From positions 329,808 through 387,506 of the forward strand of contig NMRA01000287.1 in assembly GCA_002633005.1 (NCBI GenBank): a stretch of DNA of 57,699 nucleotides, read 5' to 3'. The notes beneath the pieces were generated by a model that ran no database searches, was not told the DNA's origin, and saw only the letters and a list, made by a program, of their open reading frames with translations. The position numbers were made by a program, and so were the translations under genes. Shown here one piece after another: positions 12,440 to 24,093 of this stretch. Numbering within the stretch: position 1 is the stretch's first letter; each line of letters opens with the position of its first letter. The DNA is from Phoronis australis. Taxonomy: Eukaryota > Phoronida > Phoronidae.

Positions 12440-12986
12440 AAATTCCGTTTTAGTACATCTTCATTGTATTCGAGAGTAAGTCGTTAATTGGTACTTCATT
12501 AATAAGTTTTGTTATTAATAACTCCCGAATGTTTCATGTCTTAAGTTGTATTTTGTGTGTAGTAGTAATCAAAATTGTATACAATTTCATTTTTGGGTCT
12601 TCTCTTCCTCGGATATGGTGTCCAGAGTTACTAAACTATCTTTTCGAAAGAACATTTATTGCGCTTAAAACGTTTAAATAAATCGTTAATTGGTCATTAA
12701 TTAGTAAGTGTCTTAATTAATACCCCCAAGAATTTTCGCGTCTTAAGTTGCATCATTTTAATTTGGGTGGTGATTAGAATGAAATAAACTTGAAACGGAT
12801 GTTGCACTCAAAATTTTAATTAAATGGATGTTTGGGCCCTCTTTTGGACCCCGCTGGGACCAAAGCCCATGATTGCGAAACTTAAGACGCCCCTTTCCTT
12901 CAATGGTTGGTGATTTACAATAGAATTAGGCAAGTAAACCTTTTGCACTCAAAAGTGTGAATAAAGTCCTGCTGGTTCTCCAACTA
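12440..12986 (-). repeat. Right terminal region, inverted copy
   Basis: Reverse complement of the left end. It carries two tandem units, each with TTAATTGGT.(A)TTAATTA and GGTGTCCAGAGTTACTAAACT in inverted orientation relative to 8150-8270. Confidence 0.7.
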
Positions 12987-12989
12987 CTA

Positions 12990-13805
12990 TGAATGATTGC
13001 CGACTTTACAAAAATGGCGGTAACCTTAAAACGCTTGGTTGTTTTAGAGTGAATTAACGAAAGTGTACTTGAATCATTGGGATAAGCTAAATCGTTGACA
13101 GAAATAGGAGAGATGCGTTGGAGGAAAGTGGTTGGTGAAAAACTTCCATTGTGACACATTTTAACCAACAATGAAGATAATTCAGGGTCTTTTAACAAAT
13201 AGCTCATAACTCTGGAATTAGTCTACGGAACGCCACCAAATTTTCGGCGAGCACGGGAATGTAAATTCTATTGTTAGTTTAACAAATGTTATACTTGTTG
13301 AGTTTTGTCTTGTTATTGAAAAATGCGTAATTATGTGAAATTTTAAAATGTTTTTCATGATTAGATTCGAAACAATGATAATTGTAAAGAATCAAATCCT
13401 GAAATTAAAAGCAAATGCTGTTAACACATCAATATGCTGTAAACACATCACCAAAACCAAATGTCATTAATTAGTAATCGTTACTTACATTGGTGTATAT
13501 AGTTTTAAAATCCAGTCTCCGCACCAAATAGAAAAACAAAACCGGAATTCATCTACTGTAGGTTTTAAGTTCTCATAGAAATCTGGATTATCTGTGTCGG
13601 GACCGTAACTGTTAACAATCTGTGAAAGCACGAATATAAATTTGAACAGTTGACTGCCATAACCGAATTGGACATTTGAGACGCGTATAAACTCTTTCAC
13701 TATGGAATCGGAGTCAAAACCTGAGGTGCTGGTGCCAGCTGAAGAATGATCGTATCCGACAGTAGACTTATTTAGCCTTGGTGCAAAGCTGTATACTATA
13801 TAAAC
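12990..13805. other. No gene recognised
   Basis: The minus-strand ORFs at 12926-13207 (93 codons) and 13485-13700 (71 codons) have no recognisable domain. The first overlaps the transposon end. No feature is supported. Confidence 0.35.
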
Positions 13806-13809
13806 TGTC

Positions 13810-14130
13810 CAAATAAAATTTGACAGAAAATTAGCGTCATTACAATCTACACTTCACCTTGAATAAACTAAATTATTTACGATGTTACAAAAATTGGGAT
13901 TCTACCGATATTCTTTCGCTTAAATTGGGGAGAGATGTGATATCTAAGCTTTTGGCGGCATGAAATATAGCATCACTTATTTTCCAGTCTCTTTTTCGCC
14001 CATTGTCCAATCAACTGTTCTTCCACGAGGTTGTTTACATGCCACGTCAAATTATCTAACATTAACTAAAATTCAGAACAAATTTTGAAAGAGCTAGGCT
14101 GCCATAATCACCCGAGAGAGGTCGCAAAGA
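13810..14130 (+). repeat. Dispersed repeat, copy 2 (partner 2585-2960)
   Basis: Shares ATTAG.GTCATTA, GAATAAACTAAATTATTTA, TTCTACCG.TATTCT, TTTTTCGCC and CCGAGAGA.GTCGCAAA in order with copy 1. Confidence 0.65.
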
Positions 14131-14311
14131 ATTAAGGAAATGGCGTGTTAATCAATATTTATTCTGACAGTATCAATATTTGAGATTAAACATTTATGTA
14201 ATTTACGCAGGTGTTTTCAAGCGGAGAGGGCTAAGACTAGCTGGACTAGCTGACATTGAAATATCATTTGGAAACCTATTAGTGCCAAAACTTTCTATAA
14301 CTATTGCAACG

Positions 14312-15044
14312 AGCCAAAATATTTCTAATGGATGAAATCTGTTGTTCTGAACTGTTAATTGGCTGACACTAGCGCCACCCATTGTCAATGTTATCAGTTA
14401 GTGGGTCATTTATCTCCCCTGGACTGTGACCCAATTTCATGAATTATCCATTATTGTGTGTTTCCTTTTCCTGTCTTATAAAAGCGGAAACGCTCTGTCC
14501 CAATAATCGTACCAGGTTCATAATGTTTTTTCAGCTTTACAACCAGTACATCCGTCAGACTTACCAGGTAAGCAAATGTTCGATAGAGCCCCATAGGTCT
14601 CAGCTCCCAAAGTCTTTAGGAAACACGCTTCTTGCCTCTCAGTTGCAACATATTGTTCGTGGTCACAAAATTTTGGAATAGGTCATACCACATAGAAAAC
14701 CTTTCGGTTTTCGAGTCAAAAGTTGCTAATATTACCGATGAGTGACATAGCAAAGAACAGTTGAGACATCAGCAGAAAAATCCAGACACATCCCATCTTC
14801 TAGGCCAGCAATTTTGGTCAGATGTTGTTAGATAAAAGTGAAGTGAATGTGGAAAATGTGAAGCAATGTTTATTCACCATTACATGAGACAGGAAAAGAA
14901 AAAACAGAAGCATGGGTAACTCATGAAATTGGGTCACAGTTCAGAAGAGATAGGTGACCCACTAACTCATAACATTGACAGCAGGTGGCGCTAATGACAG
15001 ACACTTAACAGTTCATAACAACAGATTTCATCCATTAGAAATAT
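14312..15044. mobile_element. Foldback element with ~165-bp inverted ends
   Basis: 14314-14478 and 14883-15042 are inverted copies. Shared words include TTTCTAATGGATGAAATCTGTTGTT, AGTTAGTGGGTCA and CTGTGACCCAATTTCATGA. The ~400-bp centre has no recognised coding region. It interrupts dispersed repeat copy 2, so it inserted later. The class is unknown. Confidence 0.75.
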
Positions 15045-15529
15045 ATGGAGTTTGCGATCCATGTGCTTTAGTGTATGGTCCATCAGAGCTCAACATAGGG
15101 TTGTATCCTAGCTGTATTTGGACGATAGTCCTCATACAGCGGACTGCCCAGCTAGACAGTAGTGAGCAAAACTATTGTTAACGTTTCAGGAGAAAACCTA
15201 GGACTTGTTTCCTACCCGACAGCGTATGGCTGGAAGTTTAAAGCCATATCATCACAAACAGTCAAAAAACGTTCTTAAATACCTGTCATAAATACCCTAA
15301 AAACTCACACAGTTTCGCAGTTCAACCGAAAAACAAGAACACGAAAGAAGCTCCAGGGTGGGACGTTGAATCCCACGATTACGTGATGACTGTTTCCCAA
15401 ACACATGAAGCAGATTTCTAGTCGCTAAATCAGCTCTTAATAAGGTTAAGATGAATGTTGGTAACATGTAGCTGATTTATACTTAACGCACCATCGACCG
15501 CTGAGAAAACTAAAATGCTGACTTCTGCC

Positions 15530-15665
15530 AGAGGCGAATCTAGGATATCATAAGTAGGTGGGAGCAGCATTTTACCTTGTAGCGGCTCGTAGCGACAAAT
15601 GGCCGGNGGGGAGTTCTCATCTTCCGTCTAGGGAATTTTTTTGCATCTGGAAACAAGCATTTTAC
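15530..15665 (+). repeat. Interspersed repeat, copy 1 (partner 35135-35312)
   Basis: The order GGCG(A/G)ATCTA(G/A)GAT, a G-rich run, GTAGCG/GAGCATAGCACCG, GGGGAG or AAGTTGGC, then ATCTG.AAAC(A)GCATT is shared with 35135-35312. One ambiguous base lies at 15607. The frames through it are not conserved. Confidence 0.5.
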
Positions 15666-16394
15666 TTGATTTCAACCGTTTCCTTGGCCAGGTCGATATT
15701 TGCGACTAGCACTGCTAAATCTCACCACCCAGATCGCCTCCTGGAACCCGACGTCGCAGCACGGCAAATTTCCAACTCGACAAGTTGACCCGGATGGATT
15801 AATTCTCAGTTTCCGAAAAATGTTTAGATATTATTTAATGGTTGAGGGCTTTAACTTTTATGTCAAAAAACTGAACATTCTGATAAATTTATTATGAAAC
15901 AAAAACTTTACTGTTATTCAACACTTTCACAGATGCTCTTGTCGCTTAACCGTGGTGGGTACAGTACTTGGCACACATTTGACGTCATTTAACAACTGGG
16001 TGAAGCACACTAACACGGAAAACAAGAGAAATATATAACAAGAGAATTATATTTGGTATTTTCTCTGCAAGTATAAACCAAAATAATGTGCTAATGTTCA
16101 AAAAACTACGTAGCTGAGTGTGTGCTCATCTACTCTTGCATGAATACATTTGTACTGTTTTGTATTGTCTCCGTGATTCATTTTCGCAATGTTTATATGT
16201 TGCCCAGCTACAATGTTAATTATACGTCTTAACAATAGTGTTCTCTATACATGTGGTATTTACCTATATTCGAGTAATGAAATCTACAATGAAATAATTA
16301 TCTTGTAATAGAATCCGATCCAATACTGTGTGCGATAACACTTGCCATTGGGCTACTGTCGCAGGGACCACCGGTCGATTAAAAACTAAACAGT

Positions 16395-16475
16395 GGTTCC
16401 GACAGCTTAGTGGACTAAAGCGTCTGTACGGTTAGAACAAAGCCCCGGGTTTGAAGGTCGTTTGTAGCATAGACC
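16395..16475 (+). repeat. tRNA-derived repeat (SINE-like), unit A copy
   Basis: CAGCTTAGTGGACTAAAGCG resembles a tRNA A box and GGGTTTGAAGGTC a decayed B box at tRNA spacing. The cloverleaf does not close, so it is not a functional tRNA gene. It sits at the same relative place as the 32125-32208 copy, so it predates the A/B duplication. Confidence 0.55.
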
Positions 16476-17041
16476 TTTTAAGACTTAACCACAGGTTACA
16501 TGATGTGATTAAAATAGCCACGACTACATGTACGATATGAACGCGATGACTTAAAACAATGGAATTAATTAATTCCCTGTTTAATAGTAACTCACATAAC
16601 GTCTTTCTCTCTGGTTCATTTTCCTTCATGTTACTAATACACCATTAATTAATTTACATTACACGTTGATTGGTTGGAAAGTTCGTTAATCAACCACTTA
16701 GTACATAAACAAGTTTCAATTTCACAATATTTGCTATTTTCGCATTTTTTGTGGTTACCGGTATTTTAAGAAATGGGAGTGACTACGTATTGACGGACAG
16801 GCACTGAGCAAAGCTACGTGATGCACATCTATTAGTGCTTACCACACTTGGCACTACACCACAACTTGTAATCAAACCACAAAAACAATACAGCGAGGTA
16901 ATGAAGGGGAGCAACCCAAACTAATCGTAGTTTAAAGCTTACCAAAAACCGCAAGCTGCAACTGGCTAAAATAAAAGTTTACAAAAAGACCAAGCAATAT
17001 TTAAATTATAGGTATTATTCGCTTCAAAATTTTTCTTTAAG

Positions 17042-17144
17042 GAGAACTCAGTCAAAATATGTGGAAAAGACAGACAATGCATGCCTGATCTCTACTGTCG
17101 CGCGGAATGTCTGGAAAAGGAACCGTCCATCTGTCACCAGTAAG
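17042..17144 (+). pseudogene. Broken Cys-rich exon (unit A)
   Basis: 103 bases after TTTTCTTTAAG, ending before GTATTG, the same length and splice phases as the intact exon at 38056-38158. The reading ENSVKICGKDRQCMPDLYC continues through AECLEKEPSICHQ to an in-frame TAA where unit B has TCA. One of the six Cys is also lost (TGC to TCC). It is therefore a dead paralogous exon left by segmental duplication, unless tolerated by exon skipping. Confidence 0.75.
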
Positions 17145-17265
17145 GTATTGTGTCGAATTCCATCTTTGCTTTCGGAGGTTCACTTCCCTGAATCACTTTG
17201 CAGCAGCTAAGTTAGCAGAATTGAGTTTTATCTTCTATTGGCCAGTAAGATCTTAGGACAACAAC

Positions 17266-17512
17266 CATTTTTACGGACGTACCTCAGTGTTCCATTCTGG
17301 GTCCTCTATCATTCACTATTTTTGTTGATAATCTCCCTACTTCTCTCCACAATAATGTCCCAGTTTTATCTGTTGATGAAACTGCAATTATATACACAGC
17401 TGGACTAGTAAAGGAACTGAAGACTCATCCTAACGATGAGCAAGTTCTTATACATGACTGATTGGTTGAAATAAACTCATTCTTAACTTTACATAACGCT
17501 AAACCCTCGTGA
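17266..17512 (+). mobile_element. LINE reverse-transcriptase fragment, 5' part
   Basis: The frame starting near 17274 reads VPQCSILGPLSFTIFVDNLP, corresponding to the RT VPQGSILGPLLF block. It is followed by VLSVDETAIIYTA, a decayed YADDTA active-site block in which both catalytic Asp are changed or shifted. A stop lies at the HD* position near 17458. The style is CR1/Jockey-like. It interrupts unit A, and its C-terminal continuation is at 22479-23100. Confidence 0.7.
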
Positions 17513-17513
17513 G

Positions 17514-17612
17514 AGACCGCCCCGAGATGGATGCTGGAGCAACTCGGGGCGGTCTGGGATCAAGCGGAAAAACCACAGGGTAAATCTGTGGTCGACGAAT
17601 CTATTCGGTCGA
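17514..17612 (+). other. GC-rich cluster of three hairpins
   Basis: Three stems lie in series. AGACCGCCCCGAG (17514-17526) pairs perfectly with CTCGGGGCGGTCT (17543-17555); ACCACAG (17572-17578) with CTGTGGT (17586-17592); TCGAC (17592-17596) with GTCGA (17608-17612). The block is much richer in GC than its surroundings and marks the left end of the 5-kb insertion. It may be an element terminus or a structured RNA; neither is shown. Confidence 0.6.
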
Positions 17613-18081
17613 TTACATTTTATTGCCCGTGAAGCCGCTAAGGGCTGCCTGAAGAAATATGACTCGCGCGTTTGTATTTTCGCCTTTTTCAATAACATGT
17701 AAAGTATTCATCAACAAATTCCTCGTAAAATTCTGAAAACAAGCGTTTTTCTCCGAGATATTTCACTTTCAGTCCAGGCTAGCCCTGCACACTCAGAGAA
17801 TCGTCACACAAGATTACTACGCGGTAATGCGGTTTCACTGTCAACAAAGGAAGACGTCAAAATCGACTTATAATTGTCATTTTTAAACTATTTGCATGGT
17901 AAATTATCAAAATGTAAGTAAAATCGTACTCTATATTTTAACAAGAAAACAGCAGTTTCATTTTGGTGAACATGTCTATAAGGACCTAACTCGCGCATGG
18001 TGGTGAGTAGTGAGTCCGGCCAACACGTGAGGATGGCTGTGTTGTTGTTTTTGCTCTCAATTCAAAAGTAGCCGTTTCAAA

Positions 18082-18201
18082 ATGGAAGATGGACAGAAAA
18101 TGCAGGCAGTTGACGAAAACGGCCATTGGAAGGAAGCAATTGAGCGGGGAGTAAATGACAGCGCTGGGAATTCACGTCGGTTTTCCTGGATGGCCGTCTG
18201 A
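18082..18201 (+). CDS. Short candidate first exon, unknown
   Basis: An ATG opens a 39-codon acidic/polar reading (MEDGQKMQAVDENGHWKE...), followed by Ser/Arg-rich sequence and a good donor, AAAACG|GTAAGT-like, near 18290. The ATG context (AAAATGG) is favourable, and a GC-richer leader precedes it. A TGA ends the frame at 18199-18201, well before the donor. I recognise no family. It could be the remains of a coding exon of the inserted element, or chance. Confidence 0.2.
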   Translation: MEDGQKMQAVDENGHWKEAIERGVNDSAGNSRRFSWMAV

Positions 18202-18299
18202 GTTTGACCAGCTCGTCGAGCCGTGATTCGTGAGAGGCTGAGCCGATCGACTACGTCGGGCTCGGTACCTGGACCTGGTGAAGAAAAACGTAAGTATTT

Positions 18300-21200
18300 T
18301 TTTGTCATCCCTTATGCTCGCATGATGCTGTTGGCTGTATAGATAAAGTATACCGTGTTTGCGTGGGATTTTGTGTTCATGAAATTACAGACTATGTACA
18401 TCTACCACATTTAAAGTCAGAGAAACATTGTTACTTAGTGAAAGATAAACGTCTGAGCGAATATACCATGGTGCCTTCAATGTTGTGTTTGTTCTTTGTG
18501 AAGTAGATTTACTGTAACAAGTCCGATGTTGTCGGATTGAATTGGTATTCCGGGATTTTCAATGCCAGTGGCAGATCCAGAATTTTTGGAATGGTGTTCG
18601 CAAATGAAATAATGTCAAGCCATTGTTTTAAATTACCATTTAAGTTTTATTAATAAGAGGTGGAGACAGCAATCTTCAGCCGTGTCTTTGTTACCTTGTT
18701 CTCATTTCTTTACATTTGTTTATGTTTCATTTCATTGTTTTCTGTAGATCCCCCCAACCCCCTTGCCATAGTGCACTCTCTGTTGACTGAATTTGATGAC
18801 ATAATATATTGATAAGCCATTGTATTCTGCATACCAGTACTAGCTTAACCCTTAGTCCTGCACACCTGGCCCTATTGTTCACTCTTGACTTTTGTTTACA
18901 AAATAATCCAGTCCAGTCTACACCCTGATTGCTTAGTTTAATATTTACCAGTGAGTAAACTGTATTTCACTTGTTGAACCTTTTCTTACTATCATGCAGC
19001 TCTTGCTTGACAGTGCACATGTACTTTTATCTCCTCTTTTTCGAACCACTCATTAAAGCGTTTTATGGGGTTTGGTTTCTTTTCATGAATGTTTTCATCG
19101 TTGGTTTCTAATTCGTTCAACTGCTTCCCAAAACTCCTGAGTCCTGAGCATTGAGCAACACTCAACAATCCCTCTAAAAAATGATGCCCTTCCAAACAGT
19201 GATGTGACCTTCTGACTACATGAGTGTAAGCTGTGGTACACTACTGCACGTGCACAAGGTCATCAGCACCAGAAGTTTTAAAATCACACCACCAAAACTG
19301 TGACTGTTTACATTTCAGAGAGCTTGCCGTGACAATTTCAAGAAGGTATACCGCTTGACAGTTGCATTTATGTACACGTTGAAGCCTGGAGAATACAGAC
19401 TTGATCAGGGCTTGGGATTTCCGTCTTTTAAGAGGAATTCCTTTTTTGGTGTCGATTTTCTCTGATTGGATTTCCAGTTTCCTCTTTTTATGATTTTTTC
19501 GACTTCATTAAATGTTTAGTTCAGGTAAATTTTACATCCAAAAATGTCTATCACCCAAACCTATTTTTTGTGTATCATACATCAGCTGGAAATTTCTCCG
19601 CTGTTTTTGTTATTGCTCATTCCAAGCTCTGCTTATTTTTCGTGAAGTAACTAGAATGGATTTCATAACATACCAGTTTATTGTACTGGATTCTTCTTGG
19701 GTTTATCAACTGTAAACTAACACTAATAGGAGCATAGGATAATAGCCACCTGTCTTAAGTTCGCACAAAAGTAGAGTACAAAATTCCAAACGTAATTTCG
19801 AGTTCCAATTCCTGTAAAAAGATCAATGACAGGGCCCAGGTATCAATTCCGGTATTTTTGGCACTTAATCGTGTTTGAAAGTGTTGTACTGTGTTTGGAA
19901 ATTTGTTTGAAAAGCTGTTTTTTTTTTGCTGAACAGCGTATGACCTTACTGGATTTAAGGGCCCCACCAGAGCATTTATTAGTGTGCCCTCCACTCATTT
20001 CCAATGTTCTATGTATATCAAATGCTTTGAGATGCCAGCAGGGTAGTATTCTGCATGCAGCTTTGTTGACCATTGTGGTCAGTGAGAATGTCCTACTCAC
20101 ATGTGTATGAATGCATAGTGTGTGCACCTCATTCATGTACCACACCAGTATTGCCTGTGTGGTTATGGAAATGTGTAAGCTGCTTGTGTTGTATGGGCAT
20201 TGTTGAGCTTGAAATGCTAGTTTTACTCCTATAAAACTAGGGATGTATTTATTGCGACATGTCTCCGTTATTGTTGTTACTAGTTTATTGCTTAACCAGT
20301 GTATCTATTTTGAATATTCTTCAAGCCTTGGATGACTGATCTTTTCAGTTTAGGATAGTTATTGTTTGCATCCCAAGAAATGAATTACATACTGTCTTTT
20401 TTAGTATTTTTATTCAGTGACTCCTGGTGTGGTTTTGAAAATGGTTGTTTTTTAGGCTGAAATGCAGATTTTTTACCAAGTTCTGCAATGACCCTGTCAT
20501 TTCCACATGGTTATCTTGAAAAGCAAATTCTTGTATACATATTATTGTCATCTTGTGAGGTGTGCAATTTATTGCGGTTTTCAGTGACTGGTTCCACCAG
20601 GGATAGCAGTATTGTGCACCTACCGGTACTTTGCTCAAACCCATGTTTCATATTATTATATTGATAACTTTTCCTCGTGAAGGTAGTGATCTCAGCAGTT
20701 ATATCACTTATGGTGTTTTGTCAAGTAGTAGAACCTTGTACTGCTATGACACAAATTTTGAAGGTTTCTATGTTGTAGTTAAGTCCCACTTTAAATATTT
20801 TGCTCACCATGTGAGTTATTGTTTACATGGAGGGATTCATACTTATGGATGATCTCATCAGGGATTGCATGTAACACTATTTGGGTGTGTATATTTGTTA
20901 CATGTTCATTGTATAAAGTGTATTGTTTATATTGCAGAGTTTATAATTGTTAGTTAAAAAGATTTCGGTAGGTTATCTCAACAGTGCTTAGTGCATGTTT
21001 TGCTCATCCTGTGAAATGTAATATTTATACTGAAGAGTTTATCATCGCTAGTGCCTGTGTCCCTTATTGCTTTTCCCATAGTATGAACAACTAGTCATGT
21101 TAACGTTTGAAATTCTCATGTACAATATATATTACACTCTTCCGAAATCTTACACTTATTTTCATTGCCCAAGCACTAATCTGAAGAGTGGCCTACTAGT

Positions 21201-22470
21201 TATGTGGAATGCGCACAATGCATTGTTAAAGCGAGGTGATCGTATGCCGCTGGGTTTTTGTTTTCTTACTCTTTGTGAACGCAGTGCCTGTAATTCGCAT
21301 TTATTCCTAAGTTTATGCAATCATTTTAAATTACAAAACATGAAACCCTGGGAACCGGTGGGGCAGTTAAATTTTGACATCGACAATATATACGTGTCAT
21401 TTGAAGTAGTAGCCCGTTGTAGGGTGCCACGACCAAAAATATGGGTACACATCACATGTTTAACCACAAACAACAAGTGAAAGAGTTACTTTTTCAGGTA
21501 AGCGACGCGTTGCGCGCTTTGGTTGTTTTTGTCCGTTTTAGGTGGCAAGTGGCGCTTTTTTCTTTGACGATTTCGCTGAGGTACGTTTCAGAAAATCGTA
21601 CTGTAGGCCTAAGTCATTTTTTCTGTGCCAGTTCATTTAGGTACACAGCAACTGAAAAAATGGATAAATCACGTCATTTTAAATCTCCATATCGCTCCGT
21701 TATGGCCACTTCGACTTGGATGGATTTTGGCTCTTTCAAACACTCCTCCATGCTCTATTTTTTGAAGTTCGTTAACGAAAACGCGTACCAGGATGTAAGG
21801 TTCGTGCCCTCCCCCTCGAGTTTTAGTTGGTAATTTTGACATGAAGATGATGGTGATATTTATGCGTTCCTTGACGAGAATTCCAGCAAGTCAAGTTTTG
21901 CCTAATTCAGCTTTTCATTCATTTTTATACCGTGTATGGTCGCTGGCAAAATAAGATACCATCAAGATTTTAGTCTAGATGTTTCCTAACTCGATTTTTA
22001 GCCATAACACTGAGCGCGCAAGAGAAGACGGAACATATTTGCGACGTTTCGTTTACTCAAAGTTAATGAGCCTAAACGTCAGAAAATATTTGTTTTCTCT
22101 TTCTCGCTTATAATGATTTTCAAGGGTTTCCGTTATTCAATTTCGGCAAGGTCGTCGCTTTCTCGCAAAACTACCGATTGGATGATCAATTACGCACTTA
22201 TTTACTCTCCGTTTTAACGTTGATCATCGTCAATACACCTCCAAAAATTGCACATCGTCTTTGCGCAAACTACATTGAGATTTAAGTCTCCCGAAAATAG
22301 TTGACGATCGGATAGTGTTTAAAAGTCTAATTCTAAATTTCTCCAGTTAGTGCACAAATGAAGTAAAAGAAAGTAGTTCTGCTTGTCGCGTCAGCTGTTG
22401 GTATCATTATCTCGATTTATGACCCACAACGCGTGACTGGACAAAGCCTTTTCAATTTAGCCGGTGGAGC
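18300..22470. other. Intron-like T-rich stretch without recognised gene
   Basis: Long stretch dominated by T-rich plus-strand sequence. ORFs of 95-130 codons at 19826-20145, 21097-21480 and 21441-21833 have no domain signatures and overlap one another. I see no supported gene. Confidence 0.4.
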
Positions 22471-22478
22471 GTGAGACC

Positions 22479-23100
22479 CCTGAGGTCCCAATCGAGTCCT
22501 CACGACAACTTCGCGTTATGGTGAAACCCAGTATATGTTGCTGGGAACCCAACCTTCCCCCTATCGAGATTTTCGAGAGATTTGTGTATTTGGGCCTTAT
22601 TTTAGATCTCAACTTTAAAATTAACATGCACATAGGTCACAGTTTAATAAATAAATTATCAAAGAAAATAGGCGTACATTAACATCCAAGAAAAATTCTT
22701 AATGTCAGCAGTCTTAAGACACTTTACAAGTTTATTGTTCAGATTCATATTGATTTATAAATACATGTACCAGCAACACACTTTTTAGCAAATTCCGAGA
22801 ATAGATTCGCCATGGCTTTCCTGGGTACTAAAACATGGGACACCCGGGTCGAAGGCTTGTACTCCAGCCTTAGATATATAAAAGTAAAACAAAGACATAC
22901 ATATCTCTCATATTATTGCATGTGCAGCTTTGTCATTGACTTGGCTCCAATATACACGTATCACAGTTGCAAATTCAGTAGCAGTCAAGATATATACCCT
23001 AAACTTTCTCCGTTGCTGGTAATGTGGATTAAAAAAAAAATTGAACCGAGATCGGCCAGAGATGTTTCATTTATGCTGTTAACAAATCCCAGAAATTAAA
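22479..23100 (+). mobile_element. LINE reverse-transcriptase fragment, 3' part
   Basis: ESSRQLRVMVK is followed by FERFVYLGLILDLNF and HSLINKLSKKIGV, the post-catalytic RT region (YLG.xLD..L.F..HI.....K....G). Reading then continues with stops and frame changes through KTWDTRVEGLYSSL and APIYTYHSCKF to about 23090. It joins logically to 17266-17512. The 3' untranslated part probably extends to about 23450. Confidence 0.65.
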
Positions 23101-24090
23101 CGGTCCGATTCAATTAATACTTTCAAGCTTAATATGCTAACCTGTAAGGAAGGGTAAGTAAAGCACAGCCACCTTTTAAAAAGGTGCCTGAAATTAACTT
23201 ACCCATTCTTTCACGTTACCAGTCTTAATTATGGCATTTTTTATTACTGTAAATACCCTCACTAAATTTAATGTCATCTCTTTTATACCAATTTTCAACA
23301 TTCTTCTTCACTTATTTATTATCTAAATTCCGACACTCTTTGAATTGTTTCTTTGTTACATGTAATTAAGTATTGTTATACTACGTACACTGTAATTGTA
23401 TTTTCTCACATGACCTGGAAGTTGTTACGAAACGACTAGTTAAAAACACCGAGTAGGTAATTTTTTGATATTAGAAGGGTGAATCAAAAAGTAGTAGTGC
23501 AAAGTAGACATCCATGGGCCTTACATTTTATCGTTACAAAAGGCTAAGACAACCAAACGCGCGTTCAATGGTTATAGTTCATTGCGTGCGCCAACCAAAC
23601 AATGCCGGAATTCCGAGAAGGTGACATGGTTGTGATTGACAAATCGGGTATCGTAACTGTACCTACTCCCAGTCGGAAGGACAAGCAAACAACTTAATTC
23701 TTAAACGGACCCATCTTCGGCGGCCGATTCCATATCCACGTTCATTCAAACGGATACGAGCCCCAACTCGAGAAACGCGGCGAGACTGTTCCAGCTGTGC
23801 TTTCTCAAAGTCAATTCAGGGCCCACACGCGGAGAAGCCTTGCTGACTGTTATTTATGAACATTTTTAAGTCTTAACATTGCAAATTCAAAGACAAATTA
23901 TTAGATTCTAACTTGTTAATTTGCTACGAAAGCTGAATGCAATTTACAATTGTTAAGCTTACAACAAAACTATTTACAAAAAGTAACTAAATTACTTTAT
24001 ATTACGCAAGCGTGTTTTTCCAAATGTTACGTCATGTGGTTGAAAGTTTTAAACACGTCGATTTTTTTAAGGATCATGTGAGAAAACGAA
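23100..24090. other. LINE 3' flank and unclassified sequence
   Basis: No gene is seen. A small hairpin CACCTTTT-AAAAGGTG lies near 23188-23204. A 32-codon ORF from ATG 23601 (MPEFREGDMVVIDKSG...) ends at TAA and resembles nothing I recognise. Confidence 0.35.
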
Positions 24091-24093
24091 CCC

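Larger units (their letters stand above)
7889..12986. mobile_element. 5.1-kb transposon-like element with long inverted ends
   Basis: The outer ends match as inverted repeats: AGTTGGAGAACCAGCAGGA at 7890 reads back as its reverse complement ending at 12984. The match continues inward for roughly 500 bp (TTCTATTGTAAATCACCAACC, TGCAACTTAAGACGC and others), and homology stops just outside. The interior carries a long, decayed plus-strand coding region. The ends contain ~300-bp subterminal tandem units. This is the layout of a DNA transposon whose internal gene has died. The target duplication is not clear: the flanks are TCTTAT and ACTATG. Confidence 0.75.
16100..17265 (+). repeat. Duplicated segment, unit A part 1
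   Basis: Matches unit B in order: GTTGCCCAGCTA (16200 / 31910), the tRNA-like block (16400 / 32130), GGTCACATGATGTG-like (16493 / 32221), ATAACGTCTT..TCTCTGGTTCATTT (16598 / 34209), the Cys-rich exon (17042 / 38056) and TCTTCTATTGGCCA.TAAGA (17230 / 38245). Unit A continues after insertions at 24300. Confidence 0.8.
17519..22472. mobile_element. ~4.95-kb insertion inside the LINE
   Basis: The LINE reading stops at 17512 and resumes at 22479 in a frame that continues logically. Both junctions carry GAGACC (17513-17518 and 22473-22478), possibly a 6-bp target duplication. The left end has the hairpin cluster. The interior (18.3-22.4 kb) is T-rich on + and intron-like. No transposase or RT is recognised. 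The insertion is supported by the broken LINE; its nature is unknown. Confidence 0.5.

Noticed and set aside
13485-13700. Minus-strand ORF with aromatic-rich C terminus
   Set aside because: Short, with no splice signals, no known motif and no paralogue visible in the window.
17489-17698. Minus-strand ORF across the hairpin cluster
   Set aside because: The open frame spans the LINE/insert junction, so it cannot be one old gene. The structured DNA is the more notable signal.
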